Positions 34,222 to 43,167 of a DNA stretch of 64,000 bases are shown here, in pieces. The translations under genes and the position numbers were made by a program. The notes under the pieces are model-generated. The model saw nothing but the letters and a program-made list of their open reading frames with translations. It ran no database searches and was not told where the DNA came from. Position 1 is the stretch's first letter; the number at the start of each line of letters is the position of its first letter. The stretch covers positions 248,001 through 312,000 of the forward strand of contig NZ_JANARS010000006.1 of NCBI RefSeq assembly GCF_024199985.1, given 5' to 3'. Source of the stretch: Nocardioides pinisoli. Its GTDB lineage: Bacteria > Actinomycetota > Actinomycetes > Propionibacteriales > Nocardioidaceae.

Positions 34222-35004
34222 TCAGCGCCGCTTCATCGCCCGACGGCCCTGGGCGGCGAACAGCCGGGCCGCGTGCTGCAGCGTGCCGGGTGCGAGGGCT
34301 GCGCTCCGCGCGACTCCCCCGCGCCAGGCCGGCACGGTCCGCACGACCCGGCGCGACCCCACCAGGTCGACCGCGGCGGCGGCGACCTCGGCGACGCCGA
34401 GGATCGCGCCTCCGGACCACGTCAGCTGCGAGCCCATCCCGTCGGGGTCCTGCGCGGCGAGCATCGCGGTGTCGACGCCGTCGGGGCACAGGGCGTGGAC
34501 CCGCACGCCGCGCGGCGACTCGGCGTTGACCGACGCCGACAGCGAGACGACCGCGGCCTTCGTGGCGGCGTACATGCTGTAGCCCGGCACCGGCGCGAGG
34601 CCGGAGAGCGACGCGACGTTGACGACGTCGCCGCCGCCGGGCCCGAACGCCGCGAGCGCCGCGCGGGTGCCCCACGTCGTACCGAGCAGGTTGACCTCCA
34701 CCAGCCGGCGCACCTGCTCCACCGAGAGGGCCGCGAGCAGGCCGTCGTCGCCGACGCCGGCGTTGTTGAACCACGTGGTGAGCGCGCCGTGCCGAGCCGC
34801 CTCCTCCGCGACGAGGCGGTGCGAGTCCGGATCGCGTACGTCCTGGGCGAGGCCTGCGACGGCGCCGATCTCGGCCGCCGTGGTGGCCGCCGCCCAGCCG
34901 TCGACGTCGCCGATGACGACGTGGTGGCCGCGGGCGACCATCAGCTCCGCGATCCCACGCCCGATCCCGCGGGCTCCACCGGTGACGACGCACGAGGTCT
35001 GCAT
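34222..35004 (-). CDS. Short-chain dehydrogenase/reductase
   Basis: A 260-residue Rossmann enzyme: TGGARGIGRGIA (TGxxxGIG, residues ~8-19), NNAGVG near 85, catalytic serine in NVASLSG near 133 and YSMYAATKAAV (YxxxK) near 145. The substrate is not predictable. It is convergent with the SQR-like gene and divergent from lexA, so the lexA promoter region lies at its 5' end. No signal peptide. Confidence 0.88.
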   Translation of the reverse strand: MQTSCVVTGGARGIGRGIAELMVARGHHVVIGDVDGWAAATTAAEIGAVAGLAQDVRDPDSHRLVAEEAARHGALTTWFNNAGVGDDGLLAALSVEQVRRLVEVNLLGTTWGTRAALAAFGPGGGDVVNVASLSGLAPVPGYSMYAATKAAVVSLSASVNAESPRGVRVHALCPDGVDTAMLAAQDPDGMGSQLTWSGGAILGVAEVAAAAVDLVGSRRVVRTVPAWRGGVARSAALAPGTLQHAARLFAAQGRRAMKRR

Positions 35005-35030
35005 CTGCCGACACTAGCGACACGCGGCTT

Positions 35031-35044
35031 CGAACAGGTGTTTG
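35031..35044. promoter_or_regulatory. LexA box before lexA
   Basis: CGAACAGGTGTTTG fits the actinobacterial SOS box CGAAC-N4-GTTTG. It lies 88-101 nt before the lexA start and 27-40 nt before the divergent SDR gene, as expected for autorepression of lexA. Confidence 0.8.
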
Positions 35045-35131
35045 ATCCCACCCCTCCGGGAGGTCTACGGTGGTCGCACCGGTTCCCCCCTGTCCAGCCG
35101 CGGACGGCGGGGTCGACGTAGTGGAGGACGC

Positions 35132-35854
35132 ATGGCCAAGCAGGACGACAAGAACGTCATCGAGATGCCCGACGGCCCCCCGGACGCCACCGGCCTGACC
35201 CCGCGCCAGCAGCGGGTGCTCGCCACGATCAAGGACTCCATCGAGAACAAGGGCTATCCGCCGTCGATGCGCGAGATCGGCCAGGCCGTCGGCCTCACCT
35301 CGTCCTCCAGCGTGGCCCACCAGCTGCGCGTGCTCGAGGGCAAGGGCTTCCTCAAGCGCGACCCCAACCGTCCGCGCGCCCTCGAGGTGTTCCTGCCCGA
35401 GGTGATGGCGGCACGGCGCAGCATGTCCGGCGCCGAGGAGAGCACCTTCGACGAGACCGGCATCGGCGACGCCCTCCCCACTGCGACCAACGTCCCCGTC
35501 GTCGGCCGGATCGCCGCCGGTGGCCCGATCCTCGCCGAGGAGCAGGTCACCGACGTCTTCCCGCTCCCCAAGCAGCTCGTCGGCGACGGCACGCTCTTCC
35601 TCCTCGAGGTCTCCGGTGACTCGATGGTCGACGCGGCGATCTGCAACGGCGACTACGTCGTGATCCGCCAGGAGCAGACCGCCACCAACGGCCAGATCGT
35701 CGCGGCGATGATCGAGGGCGAGGCCACCGTCAAGACCTTCCAGCGCAAGGACGGCCACGTGTGGCTGCTCCCCCACAACGACGCCTACGACCCGATCCCG
35801 GGCGACGACGCCACGATCCTCGGTGTCGTGACGGCGGTGCTGCGCAGCCTCTGA
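35132..35854 (+). CDS. lexA: SOS repressor LexA
   Basis: A 240-residue repressor. The N-terminal winged helix contains [34 protein letters not shown] (about 20-53). The C-terminal S24 self-cleavage domain has the cleavage-site AAGGP (the Ala-Gly pair, near 128), catalytic Ser in [11 protein letters not shown] and catalytic Lys in EATVKTFQ. It represses DNA-damage genes until RecA-stimulated self-cleavage. The ATG at 35132 follows GTGGAGGACGC. Confidence 0.97.
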   Translation: MAKQDDKNVIEMPDGPPDATGLTPRQQRVLATIKDSIENKGYPPSMREIGQAVGLTSSSSVAHQLRVLEGKGFLKRDPNRPRALEVFLPEVMAARRSMSGAEESTFDETGIGDALPTATNVPVVGRIAAGGPILAEEQVTDVFPLPKQLVGDGTLFLLEVSGDSMVDAAICNGDYVVIRQEQTATNGQIVAAMIEGEATVKTFQRKDGHVWLLPHNDAYDPIPGDDATILGVVTAVLRSL

Positions 35855-35893
35855 CCGGAGACGCGCTGACCAGCGAGGGTGCACGATAGCGGC

Positions 35894-37111
35894 ATGAGCA
35901 ACCTCGAGCAGTCCTATGACTACGTCATCGTCGGTGCGGGGGTCGCTGCGGCGAGCGCCGTGAAGGGCATCCGGTCGCAGGACGGGAGCGGCCGGGTCGC
36001 GGTGATCGGCTCCGAGCCCGACAAGCCGGTCTACCGGCCCGTCCTGACCAAGGACCTCTGGCTCAAGGACGACGAGACCCTCGAGGGCTCGTCTCTGGCC
36101 GGCGACCTCGACGAGGACGAGGCGGTCGACCTGGTCACCGACACCACGGTGACCGAGATCGACCCCGGCGCCCACGTCGTACGCCTCGCCGACGGCAGCA
36201 CCGTCGGCTACGGCAAGCTGCTGCTGGCCACCGGCGCCGAGCCGCGCGTCCTCGCCGTCGACCCCGGCCCGCGGGTCATCTACTACCGCACGGCCGCCGA
36301 CTACCAGCGGCTGCGCGCCGTCGCGACCGAGGGCAGCCACGTCGCGGTCGTCGGCGGCGGCTACATCGGCTCGGAGATCACCTCGGCCCTCGTGCAGAAC
36401 GGCGTGCAGGTGACGCTCGTGCTCGACACCGAGGACGTGCAGGAGCAGATGTTCCCGCGCGCGCTCGCCGCGACCATCACCAAGGCCTTCGCCGACCGCG
36501 GCGTCACCGTCGTGCACGGCTCGGTCGAGGGCGGTCAGGAGGACGACGGCGGCGTCCGGATCCGCCTCGACGACGGCACCTCCATCACCGCCGACGCGGC
36601 CGTGATCGGGGTCGGGGTGCTGCCGCGCACCGGCCTGGCCGAGGCCGCGGGCCTCGAGGTCGACAACGGCGTGGTGGTCGACGAGCACCTGCGCACCAGC
36701 GACCCGGACGTCTACGCCGCGGGCGACGTCGCGTCCTACCCCGACGCCCTCCTCGGGCGCCGTCGCGTCGAGCACGTCGACCACGCCGAGAAGTCCGGCG
36801 AGCACGCCGGCAAGGTGATGGCGGGTGCCGACGAGGCCTACGGCTACACGCCGTTCTTCTGGTCCGACATCCTCGACTACGGCTACGAGGCCGTCGGCGA
36901 GACCCGCAGCGACCTCGACCTCGTCGAGGACTGGAAGGACGGCGAGGTCGGCACCGGCGTCGTCTACTACCTCAAGGCCGGCCAGGTTCGCGGCGTGCTG
37001 CTCTGGAACGTCTGGGACAGCGTCGGGAAGGCCCGCGACCTCATCGAGGAGACCGGCAAGGAGCCGGTCGCCGACCCCGAGACCCTGCGTGGGCGGATCC
37101 CCCTCGGCTGA
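35894..37111 (+). CDS. FAD-dependent NAD(P)H reductase (ferredoxin/rubredoxin reductase-like)
   Basis: A 405-residue flavoprotein: FAD dinucleotide fold DYVIVGAGVAAASAVKG (residues 8-24), LLATGAEPRVL near 118, NAD-binding VAVVGGGYIGSEI near 155, and DVYAAGDVASYPDA near 275. A C-terminal reductase domain (~310-400) is of the AIF/BphA4 type. These enzymes pass electrons from NAD(P)H to a ferredoxin, rubredoxin or quinone. No partner ferredoxin gene is adjacent. The ATG at 35894 is 39 nt after lexA ends, so it may be read from the lexA promoter or its own. Confidence 0.87.
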   Translation: MSNLEQSYDYVIVGAGVAAASAVKGIRSQDGSGRVAVIGSEPDKPVYRPVLTKDLWLKDDETLEGSSLAGDLDEDEAVDLVTDTTVTEIDPGAHVVRLADGSTVGYGKLLLATGAEPRVLAVDPGPRVIYYRTAADYQRLRAVATEGSHVAVVGGGYIGSEITSALVQNGVQVTLVLDTEDVQEQMFPRALAATITKAFADRGVTVVHGSVEGGQEDDGGVRIRLDDGTSITADAAVIGVGVLPRTGLAEAAGLEVDNGVVVDEHLRTSDPDVYAAGDVASYPDALLGRRRVEHVDHAEKSGEHAGKVMAGADEAYGYTPFFWSDILDYGYEAVGETRSDLDLVEDWKDGEVGTGVVYYLKAGQVRGVLLWNVWDSVGKARDLIEETGKEPVADPETLRGRIPLG

Positions 37112-37148
37112 AGCCGGCCGGCGGCGCGCTGCGTGTAGCCTCGCGGCG

Positions 37149-37874
37149 ATGTCCACCCCTGACGCTCCCCCGCCGGAGCTCTTCCGCACCCGCCCGGGCA
37201 ACCGGCGCCGGCTGACGCCGCACGCGCAGGCCGAGGTGGACCGGCTGGCCGCGGCGGGCGGGGCGTCCGCCTGGCTCAGCCCGCTGGCGTACAACCTGAC
37301 GATCAGCCACAGCCACCGGTTCGTCTGGTACCGCGTGGCCAAGGTCGCGACGCGCACCATCCGCCACCACTGCGAGACCCACGGTGTGAGCATGGACGTC
37401 GACCACGCGATGCGGGTGCGCTACCCGCTGGCCAGCTTCGCCGACTACTTCACCTTCGCGTTCGTGCGCGACCCGCTCGACCGCTTCGTCTCGGCGTGGC
37501 AGGACAAGGTCGTCGACCACAACTACTACGACTTCGACCCGGCGACCCACGAGCGGATGCAGACCGTCGAGGAGTTCGCCCGCTGGACCGCCGCGCAGGA
37601 CCTCTCCGCGGTGCCCGGCACCGACCAGCACCTGACCCTGCAGAGCCGGATGATCGACCTCAACCGGGTCGACTTCGTGGGGCGGCTCGACACGTTCGAC
37701 CGCGACTTCGCCGAGGTGTGCGAGCGCATCGGCGCTCCCGCGGTGCCGACCGCGCCGAAGAACCAGACCGCGCCCGGCGGCCGTGACCGGCAGGCCTCCG
37801 GCGAGCTGCGCGAGCTCGTGGCGCGGATGTACCGACGCGACTACCAGCTCTTCGGCTACCAGGAGCCCATCTGA
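37149..37874 (+). CDS. Sulfotransferase-family (Sulfotransfer_2) protein
   Basis: A 241-residue protein with the PAPS-binding signatures: a 5'-phosphosulfate loop in WYRVAKVATRTIRHHC (about 56-71) and the 3'-phosphate motif in FAFVRDPLDRFVSAW (about 102-116). It likely transfers sulfate from PAPS to a carbohydrate or lipid acceptor. No signal peptide. TAGCCT at 37136-37141 ends 7 nt before the ATG, which has no ribosome site, pointing to a leaderless message. Its stop overlaps the next start. Confidence 0.85.
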   Translation: MSTPDAPPPELFRTRPGNRRRLTPHAQAEVDRLAAAGGASAWLSPLAYNLTISHSHRFVWYRVAKVATRTIRHHCETHGVSMDVDHAMRVRYPLASFADYFTFAFVRDPLDRFVSAWQDKVVDHNYYDFDPATHERMQTVEEFARWTAAQDLSAVPGTDQHLTLQSRMIDLNRVDFVGRLDTFDRDFAEVCERIGAPAVPTAPKNQTAPGGRDRQASGELRELVARMYRRDYQLFGYQEPI

Positions 37875-38308
37875 TGACGTTCGAGCGCCCCACCTTCAGC
37901 ACCACCTCGATCCGCGAGGGCTACGACACGGGCGAGGTCGACCGGGCCGTCGAGATGGTCCTCGACGACCTCGCCCTGCCCGAGCCGCGCCTCGGCGCCG
38001 ACCAGATCACCGCGCTGCGCTTCACGCCGGTCCGGCTGCAGCAGGGGTACGACATGGGCGAGGTCGACAGCTGGCTCGACCTGGCCGCCGCGGAGACCGA
38101 GCGCCGCCGCGTGGGTGGGGTCGAGCCCGGGCAGCAGTCGGCACCCGCGACCACGGAGGCTGCGGCACCGGCACCCGCCCCGACGTCGTACGCACCCGCG
38201 ACGTCGACCGCGATCACCGAGGTCAAGGCCGGTGGCCCCGGGCTCTACCTGCTCGTGCTGGCGGTCGTCGTGGTGGTCGGGTTCTTGGCCTACGTGGCCC
38301 TCACTTGA
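37874..38308 (+). CDS. DivIVA-motif membrane protein
   Basis: A 144-residue protein with two copies of the DivIVA N-terminal signature, EGYDTGEVDRAVEMVLDDL (about 15-33) and QGYDMGEVDSWLDLAAAE (about 56-73). A proline/alanine/threonine linker follows, then a C-terminal transmembrane helix (GLYLLVLAVVVVVGFLAYVAL). In DivIVA this motif binds curved membrane; here it may localise the protein to poles or septa (inference). It is coupled (TGATG) to the sulfotransferase gene. Confidence 0.8.
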   Translation: MTFERPTFSTTSIREGYDTGEVDRAVEMVLDDLALPEPRLGADQITALRFTPVRLQQGYDMGEVDSWLDLAAAETERRRVGGVEPGQQSAPATTEAAAPAPAPTSYAPATSTAITEVKAGGPGLYLLVLAVVVVVGFLAYVALT

Positions 38309-38311
38309 GGT

Positions 38312-40315
38312 TCACGCGCCACCGAGCCGCTTGAGCGCCTGGCGCACGAGCGCGGGATCGGTGGTCGACCACATCGGCGGCAGCGAGGCCTTGAGGAACC
38401 GGCCGTAGCGGGCGGTCTCGAGGCGCGGGTCGAGGACGGCGACGATGCCGCGGTCGGTGGTCGTGCGGATGAGGCGACCCGCGCCCTGCGCCATCAGCAG
38501 GGCGGCGTGGGTCGCGGAGACCTCCATGAAGCCGTTGCCACCCCGGTCGTCGGCGGCCTTGGCGCGCGCTGACATCAGCGGGTCGTCGGGCCGCGGGAAC
38601 GGGATGCGGTCGATGATCACCAGCTGGCAGGTGTCGCCCGGCACGTCGAGGCCCTGCCACAGCGAGAGCGTGCCGAAGAGGCAGGTGTGGGGGTCCTCGA
38701 CGAACTGCTTGGCCAGCTCGGGCAGCTGCGCGTCGCCCTGGGCCAGCGTGGTCAGGTGGGGCAGGCGTGCTCGCACGGCCTCGGCGGCGGTCTCGGCGGC
38801 GCGCCGCGACGAGAAGAGGCCGAGCGTGCGGCCGTCGAGGGCGTCGACGAGGTCGCAGATCTCGTCGAGCTGCGCGGGGCCGAGGCCGTCGCGCCCGGGC
38901 GGGGGCAGGTGGCGCGCGACGTAGAGGATGGACTGCTGGCCGTAGTCGAAGGGCGAGCCGACGTCGATGCCCTTCCACGGCAGCGCGGTGTCGGGGTCGC
39001 TGGGCGCGACCTGCGAGCCGACGCGCTCGGTGGGCTTGAGGCCCAGCGAGGTGGCGACCGCACCGAACTCCCCGCCCAGCATCAGCGTCGCGCTGGTGAA
39101 GACGACCGTCTTGTCGGTGAGCAGCTTGTCGCGCATCGGGCCCCACACCTGCAGCGGTGCGATGTGGAGCCGGGCCGGGAACCGGTCGCGCGCCTCGCCC
39201 AGCCACAGCACGTCGGCCTGGGAGCCGGCGGCCATCCGCTCGGCGTTGACGAAGACCTCCTGCACCATGCCCTTGGCCTGGGTGCGGCCGGCGTCGCCCT
39301 CCCCCTCGCCGCCGGACTCGCGCGGGAACGCCGACAGGCAGGCCCGCGCCGCGTCGCGTACGAGCACGAGGGCGTCGGAGAGCTGGGTGGACACCTCGTC
39401 GATCCGGCCGGGCGGCGTCGCCTCGAAGGCCTCGGCCAGCTGCTGCGCGGCGTCCTCCAGGTCGCCGGCCGGGTCACCGTCGCCGTCGGTCCAGCGCATG
39501 GCCCGGCGCGCCGCCCGCTCGATGTCGGAGACGCCGAGCTCGTCGGTGGCCGCCTGGGTGACGCGCGCCGTCAGCTCGTGGGCCTCGTCGATGACCACGG
39601 TGTCGTAGTCGGGGATCATCGGGACGTCCTCGATCGCGTCGATCGCGAGGAGGGAGTGGTTGGTGACGACCAGGTGGCTGCGGTGCGCCTTCTCCTTGGC
39701 CTGCTCGGCGAAGCACTCCTGGCCGAACGGGCACTTGCTGGCGCCGAGGCACTCGCGGTGGTTGACCGAGACCTGGCGCCACTCGCGGTCGGTGTGGCGC
39801 GGGGCGTTGTCGCGCTCGCCGCTGCCCTTCTGCTCCGCCTCCTCCTCGGCCCACGCGCGGAGCTCGAGCACCTTCTCGGCCATCGCGCCCAGGGGTACGT
39901 CGACCAGCGTGCCCTGGTCGTCGGGCACGCCGGCGCGGATGCGGTGCAGGCAGGCGTAGTTGGACCGGCCCTTCAGGACGGCGTACGACGTGTCGATCCC
40001 CGGCACGCCCTTGACCGCCTCGACCAGCCGGGGGAGGTCGCGCTCGACGAGCTGGTGCTGCAGGGCGAGGGTCGCGGTGGCGACCACGACGCGCTTGTCG
40101 TGGAGCATCGCGGGGACGAGGTAGCCCAGCGACTTGCCGGTGCCGGTGCCGGCCTGCACGAGGAGGTGGCGGCCCTCCTCCATCGCCTCGGCGACCTCGG
40201 TCGCCATCTGCACCTGGCCGTCGCGCTGCTGGCCGCCCAGGGCGGCGACCGCCGTGCCGAGCACCTCGGCGACCGGGGTGCCGACGGCGGGTGGGGCGGT
40301 TGCGGTCTCAGGCAC
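38312..40315 (-). CDS. dinG: DinG-family ATP-dependent DNA helicase
   Basis: A 667-residue superfamily 2 helicase: Walker A QAGTGTGKSLGYLVPA (about 54-69), four cysteines of the iron-sulfur domain (NYACLHRI, then HRECLGASKCPFGQECF near 190-206), DEAH box VVIDEAHELT (about 240), and C-terminal motifs GLFSSRRAA and FGTLSLWQGLDVPGD...MAQGAGRLIRT. XPD/DinG helicases unwind damaged or R-loop DNA. The GTG at 40315 is the only start before Walker A consistent with the family. It converges with the DivIVA-motif gene, with 3 nt between stops. Confidence 0.93.
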   Translation of the reverse strand: MPETATAPPAVGTPVAEVLGTAVAALGGQQRDGQVQMATEVAEAMEEGRHLLVQAGTGTGKSLGYLVPAMLHDKRVVVATATLALQHQLVERDLPRLVEAVKGVPGIDTSYAVLKGRSNYACLHRIRAGVPDDQGTLVDVPLGAMAEKVLELRAWAEEEAEQKGSGERDNAPRHTDREWRQVSVNHRECLGASKCPFGQECFAEQAKEKAHRSHLVVTNHSLLAIDAIEDVPMIPDYDTVVIDEAHELTARVTQAATDELGVSDIERAARRAMRWTDGDGDPAGDLEDAAQQLAEAFEATPPGRIDEVSTQLSDALVLVRDAARACLSAFPRESGGEGEGDAGRTQAKGMVQEVFVNAERMAAGSQADVLWLGEARDRFPARLHIAPLQVWGPMRDKLLTDKTVVFTSATLMLGGEFGAVATSLGLKPTERVGSQVAPSDPDTALPWKGIDVGSPFDYGQQSILYVARHLPPPGRDGLGPAQLDEICDLVDALDGRTLGLFSSRRAAETAAEAVRARLPHLTTLAQGDAQLPELAKQFVEDPHTCLFGTLSLWQGLDVPGDTCQLVIIDRIPFPRPDDPLMSARAKAADDRGGNGFMEVSATHAALLMAQGAGRLIRTTTDRGIVAVLDPRLETARYGRFLKASLPPMWSTTDPALVRQALKRLGGA

Positions 40316-40371
40316 CAGAGCACCCTACGTGGCGGCGCCGACGCTCCGTCGTACGCCGTCCACAGCCGGGC

Positions 40372-40503
40372 TCAGTAGTCCTTCTTGCGGCCGATCTGGC
40401 GCTCGATGCGGCGCTCGGGCTGGCCGAGGACCCGGGCCAGGATCTTCACCCGGTAGCGGTAGGCGACCACGGCCAGGACGACGATGAGCAGGAACCACAA
40501 CAT
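40372..40503 (-). CDS. 43-residue membrane protein
   Basis: A short reading frame: MLWFLLIVVLAVVAYRYRV, a single hydrophobic helix, then a basic amphipathic tail (KILARVLGQPERRIERQIGR, ending KKDY). It lies 56 nt upstream of dinG on the same strand. The hydrophobic-then-basic pattern and consistent actinobacterial codon use argue that it is real. Too short for family assignment; possibly a small envelope protein. Confidence 0.6.
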   Translation of the reverse strand: MLWFLLIVVLAVVAYRYRVKILARVLGQPERRIERQIGRKKDY

Positions 40504-40548
40504 GGGGCGATCCTACGCGGCGCCACCCAGCGCGCCGGGGCGACGACC

Positions 40549-40629
40549 TGGTGGGGAAGTCCGACACCTGGAGGGGGTTGTACCCCCCACCAAGTGGCGG
40601 ACTCCCCGCTCGAGCGGGGAGTCCACCAG
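40549..40629. repeat. Palindromic repeat family 2, copy 1
   Basis: About 80 nt built around a perfect 26-bp palindrome at 40599-40624 (half GGACTCCCCGCTC and its complement). It is preceded by GTCCGACAC, a GGGGGTTG block and CACCAAGTGGC, which can form a second hairpin. Copies 2 and 3 are at 61392-61474 (inverted) and 63375-63453. It lies between secDF and the 43-residue gene and may also act as terminator of secDF. Confidence 0.85.
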
Positions 40630-40670
40630 AGGCGCGAGCGCGCTCCCGGGAAAGAAGGAAGGACGCGAGG

Positions 40671-42956
40671 TCAGACGACGGCGCCGGAGTCCTCGGGCGC
40701 CCGCTCGACCTTCTCCTTCTTGACCCGGCTCATCGGCCACTTCTCGTGGAAGTAGGTGAGGATCGGGGTGGCCACGATGACCGAGGAGTAGGTGCCGACC
40801 ACGAGGCCGACGAGCAGGGCGATGGCGAAGTCCTGGAGCGAGTCACCGCCGAGGAAGACGAGAGCGGCCAGGATGAACATCGAGCCGAGGCCGGTGTTGA
40901 CCGTGCGCGGGATCGTCTCGATGGCCGCCGTGTTGGAGATGTCGATGAACTTGTCCTCGGGCTTGGAGCCCCACCAGCGTTCGCGGATGCGGTCGAAGAC
41001 GACGACGGTGTCGTTGACCGACAGACCCACGATCGTCATGGCCGCGGCCAGGAAGATGCCGTCGATCGGCTTCTGCAGCCACGCGAAGAGGCCGACCACG
41101 AGGATGACGTCGTGCGCCATCGCGAGCACCGCCGCGACGCCGAAGGTCCACTTGAACCGGATCGCGAGGTAGAGCAGCTGGGCCAGGAACGCGACGCCGA
41201 AGGCGATGAGGGCGTTGTTGCGCAGCTGCTCGCCGAGCGAGGCGCTGATCTGCTGGTCGTCGACCTTGCTGACGTCGCCGCCGACCGAGGCGAGCTCGTC
41301 CTCGATCCGCTGCTCCTCGTCCTCGGACACCTCACCCACGCGCACGGTGAAGTCGGCGGTGTCGGCGGTCTGCACCACGGCCTCCGGGAAGCCGGCGGCC
41401 GCGACGGCCTCGCGGGCCTGGTCGACCGTCATGTCCTTGCTGACCGAGTAGTCGAGCTGGCGACCGCCGGTGAACTCGACGCCGAGGTTGAGCCCCTGCG
41501 TCGCGATGCCGGCGATCGCGACCACGAGCGCGGCACCGGTGAGGCCGAGCCAGGCCTTGCGCCGCTTCATGACCTGCGGGTCCTTGCGGTCCAGCCACTG
41601 GCGCACCCTGCCGATGGACCCGAGGCCGCTGATCGCGGGGCGGCGGGAGACGGCCTTGTTGGACACGGCGAGGTCGCAGAGCACGCGCGCGACGATCAGC
41701 GCCGAGATCATCGAGGCGATGACACCGATGGACAGCGTCACACCGAAGCCCTTGATCGGGCCGGAGCCGAGGAAGAACAGCAGGCCGGCCGCGAGCAGGG
41801 TGGTGACGTTGGAGTCGATGATCGCGCTCCACGCCTTGTTGAAGCCGACCGCGAGCGCCCGTCTGAGCCCGGCGGAGGGATAGGCCTGGTACTCCTCCCG
41901 GGCTCTCTCGAAGACCAGCACGTTGGCGTCGATCGCCATGCCGATGGCGAGCACGAAGCCCGCGAGGCCGGGCAGCGTCAGCGTCGAGCCGAGCCCGACG
42001 AGCATGGCGTACGCGAGCAGGGCGTAGGACGCCAGCGCGAGCGTCGCGGCGAAGCCGACGAGCCGGTAGACGAAGATGATGAAGAGGCCCGTGAGGGCGA
42101 TGCCGATGATCCCGGCCTCGACCGAGGCGTCGATGGCCGCGGCGCCCAGCGAGGGCCCGACACGGCGGGAGGAGATCGCGCGCAGCTCGAGCGGCAGCGC
42201 GCCGCCCTCGATCAGCGCGGCGAGGTCCTTGGCCTCCGTCGAGGTGAAGTTGCCGGTGATGTCGGTCGAGCCGCCGCGGATGCCGACGTTGCAGCCGACG
42301 TCGGTGTTGACCTCGGGCGAGGAGATGACCTCACCGTCGAGGACGATCGCGATGCGGCGCTTGGGGTCACCGGCCGGGTTGCACGCGGCCTTGCCGGTGA
42401 TGTCGGCCCAGGTGTCGCCGCCGGCGCCGTTGAAGTCGATGGCCACGACCCACTCGACGCTCTGGTCGCGCTGGACGGCGCTCGCCCCGCTGATCTCCTC
42501 GCCCTGGATGACTGTGGGGCCGACCTCGATCGTGTCGCCCTGGTCGGACGGCAGGACCTGGTTGTTCTTCTTGCTCGGCTCGGCGTCGGGCTGGGCGGTG
42601 CCGATGACCTCGTGGATCGTCAGCTGGGCGGTGCTGCCGATGCGCTCCTCGGCCCGCTGCGCCTCCTCGTCGCTGGTGACGCCCGGCAGCTCGACGAGGA
42701 TGCGGTTCTCGCCCTGGCGCACCAGCGTGGACTCGGAGACACCGAGGGCGTCGACGCGGCCGCGCAGCACCTCGAGCGTCTTGTCGACGTTCTCGGCCGT
42801 GGCCGGGGTCTGCTCGGTGCCCTCCGCCTCGAAGATGAACTGCGCGCCGCCGCGGAGGTCGAGGCCGAGGTTGGGCTTGACGTTAACGGCGAGCGCCACA
42901 CACCCGACCAGCAGGCCGAGCACGAGGATGAAGCGGACCCAGACACCACGTGACAT
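40671..42956 (-). CDS. secDF: SecDF fusion protein translocase subunit
   Basis: A ~761-residue membrane protein joining SecD and SecF. The SecD half has NLGLDLRGGAQFIFE near 30, a large extracytoplasmic P1 domain and six helices (GFVLAIGMAIDANVLVFER near 340). The SecF half begins ~450 with LNLGVEFTGGRQLDYSV and IVGLSVNDTVVVFDRIRE near 655, giving 12 helices in all. SecDF uses proton flow to help pull exported proteins out of SecYEG. In most actinobacteria the main secD and secF are separate genes next to yajC; this stand-alone fusion is probably a second copy. Start ATG 42956 has GGGAGG 9 nt upstream; 42965 is an alternative. Confidence 0.9.
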   Translation of the reverse strand: MSRGVWVRFILVLGLLVGCVALAVNVKPNLGLDLRGGAQFIFEAEGTEQTPATAENVDKTLEVLRGRVDALGVSESTLVRQGENRILVELPGVTSDEEAQRAEERIGSTAQLTIHEVIGTAQPDAEPSKKNNQVLPSDQGDTIEVGPTVIQGEEISGASAVQRDQSVEWVVAIDFNGAGGDTWADITGKAACNPAGDPKRRIAIVLDGEVISSPEVNTDVGCNVGIRGGSTDITGNFTSTEAKDLAALIEGGALPLELRAISSRRVGPSLGAAAIDASVEAGIIGIALTGLFIIFVYRLVGFAATLALASYALLAYAMLVGLGSTLTLPGLAGFVLAIGMAIDANVLVFERAREEYQAYPSAGLRRALAVGFNKAWSAIIDSNVTTLLAAGLLFFLGSGPIKGFGVTLSIGVIASMISALIVARVLCDLAVSNKAVSRRPAISGLGSIGRVRQWLDRKDPQVMKRRKAWLGLTGAALVVAIAGIATQGLNLGVEFTGGRQLDYSVSKDMTVDQAREAVAAAGFPEAVVQTADTADFTVRVGEVSEDEEQRIEDELASVGGDVSKVDDQQISASLGEQLRNNALIAFGVAFLAQLLYLAIRFKWTFGVAAVLAMAHDVILVVGLFAWLQKPIDGIFLAAAMTIVGLSVNDTVVVFDRIRERWWGSKPEDKFIDISNTAAIETIPRTVNTGLGSMFILAALVFLGGDSLQDFAIALLVGLVVGTYSSVIVATPILTYFHEKWPMSRVKKEKVERAPEDSGAVV

Positions 42957-43167
42957 GCGCGACATCCTCCCTGACGAGACTTCGAACGCCCGAATCCGGG
43001 CCCGGACGGGTCAACGGGTGGCCCCGACGGAACGTTCCGGGCTGCACGTGGACGCAAAACGCGAGTGACTGTACGCCGTAGTAGGTATCGACACGGAAAC
43101 AGCCCCGGGTGTTGTGTGGGTCACACCGCGGATCCCCCCTCGCGGCAGTCACCTCTTGGGAGCACAC

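Noticed and set aside
33842..37393. 1183-codon minus-strand frame over lexA and the flavoprotein
   Set aside because: Only its part at 34222-35004 (SDR) would be plausible, and that gene is actually in another frame; the rest is antisense to well-supported genes.
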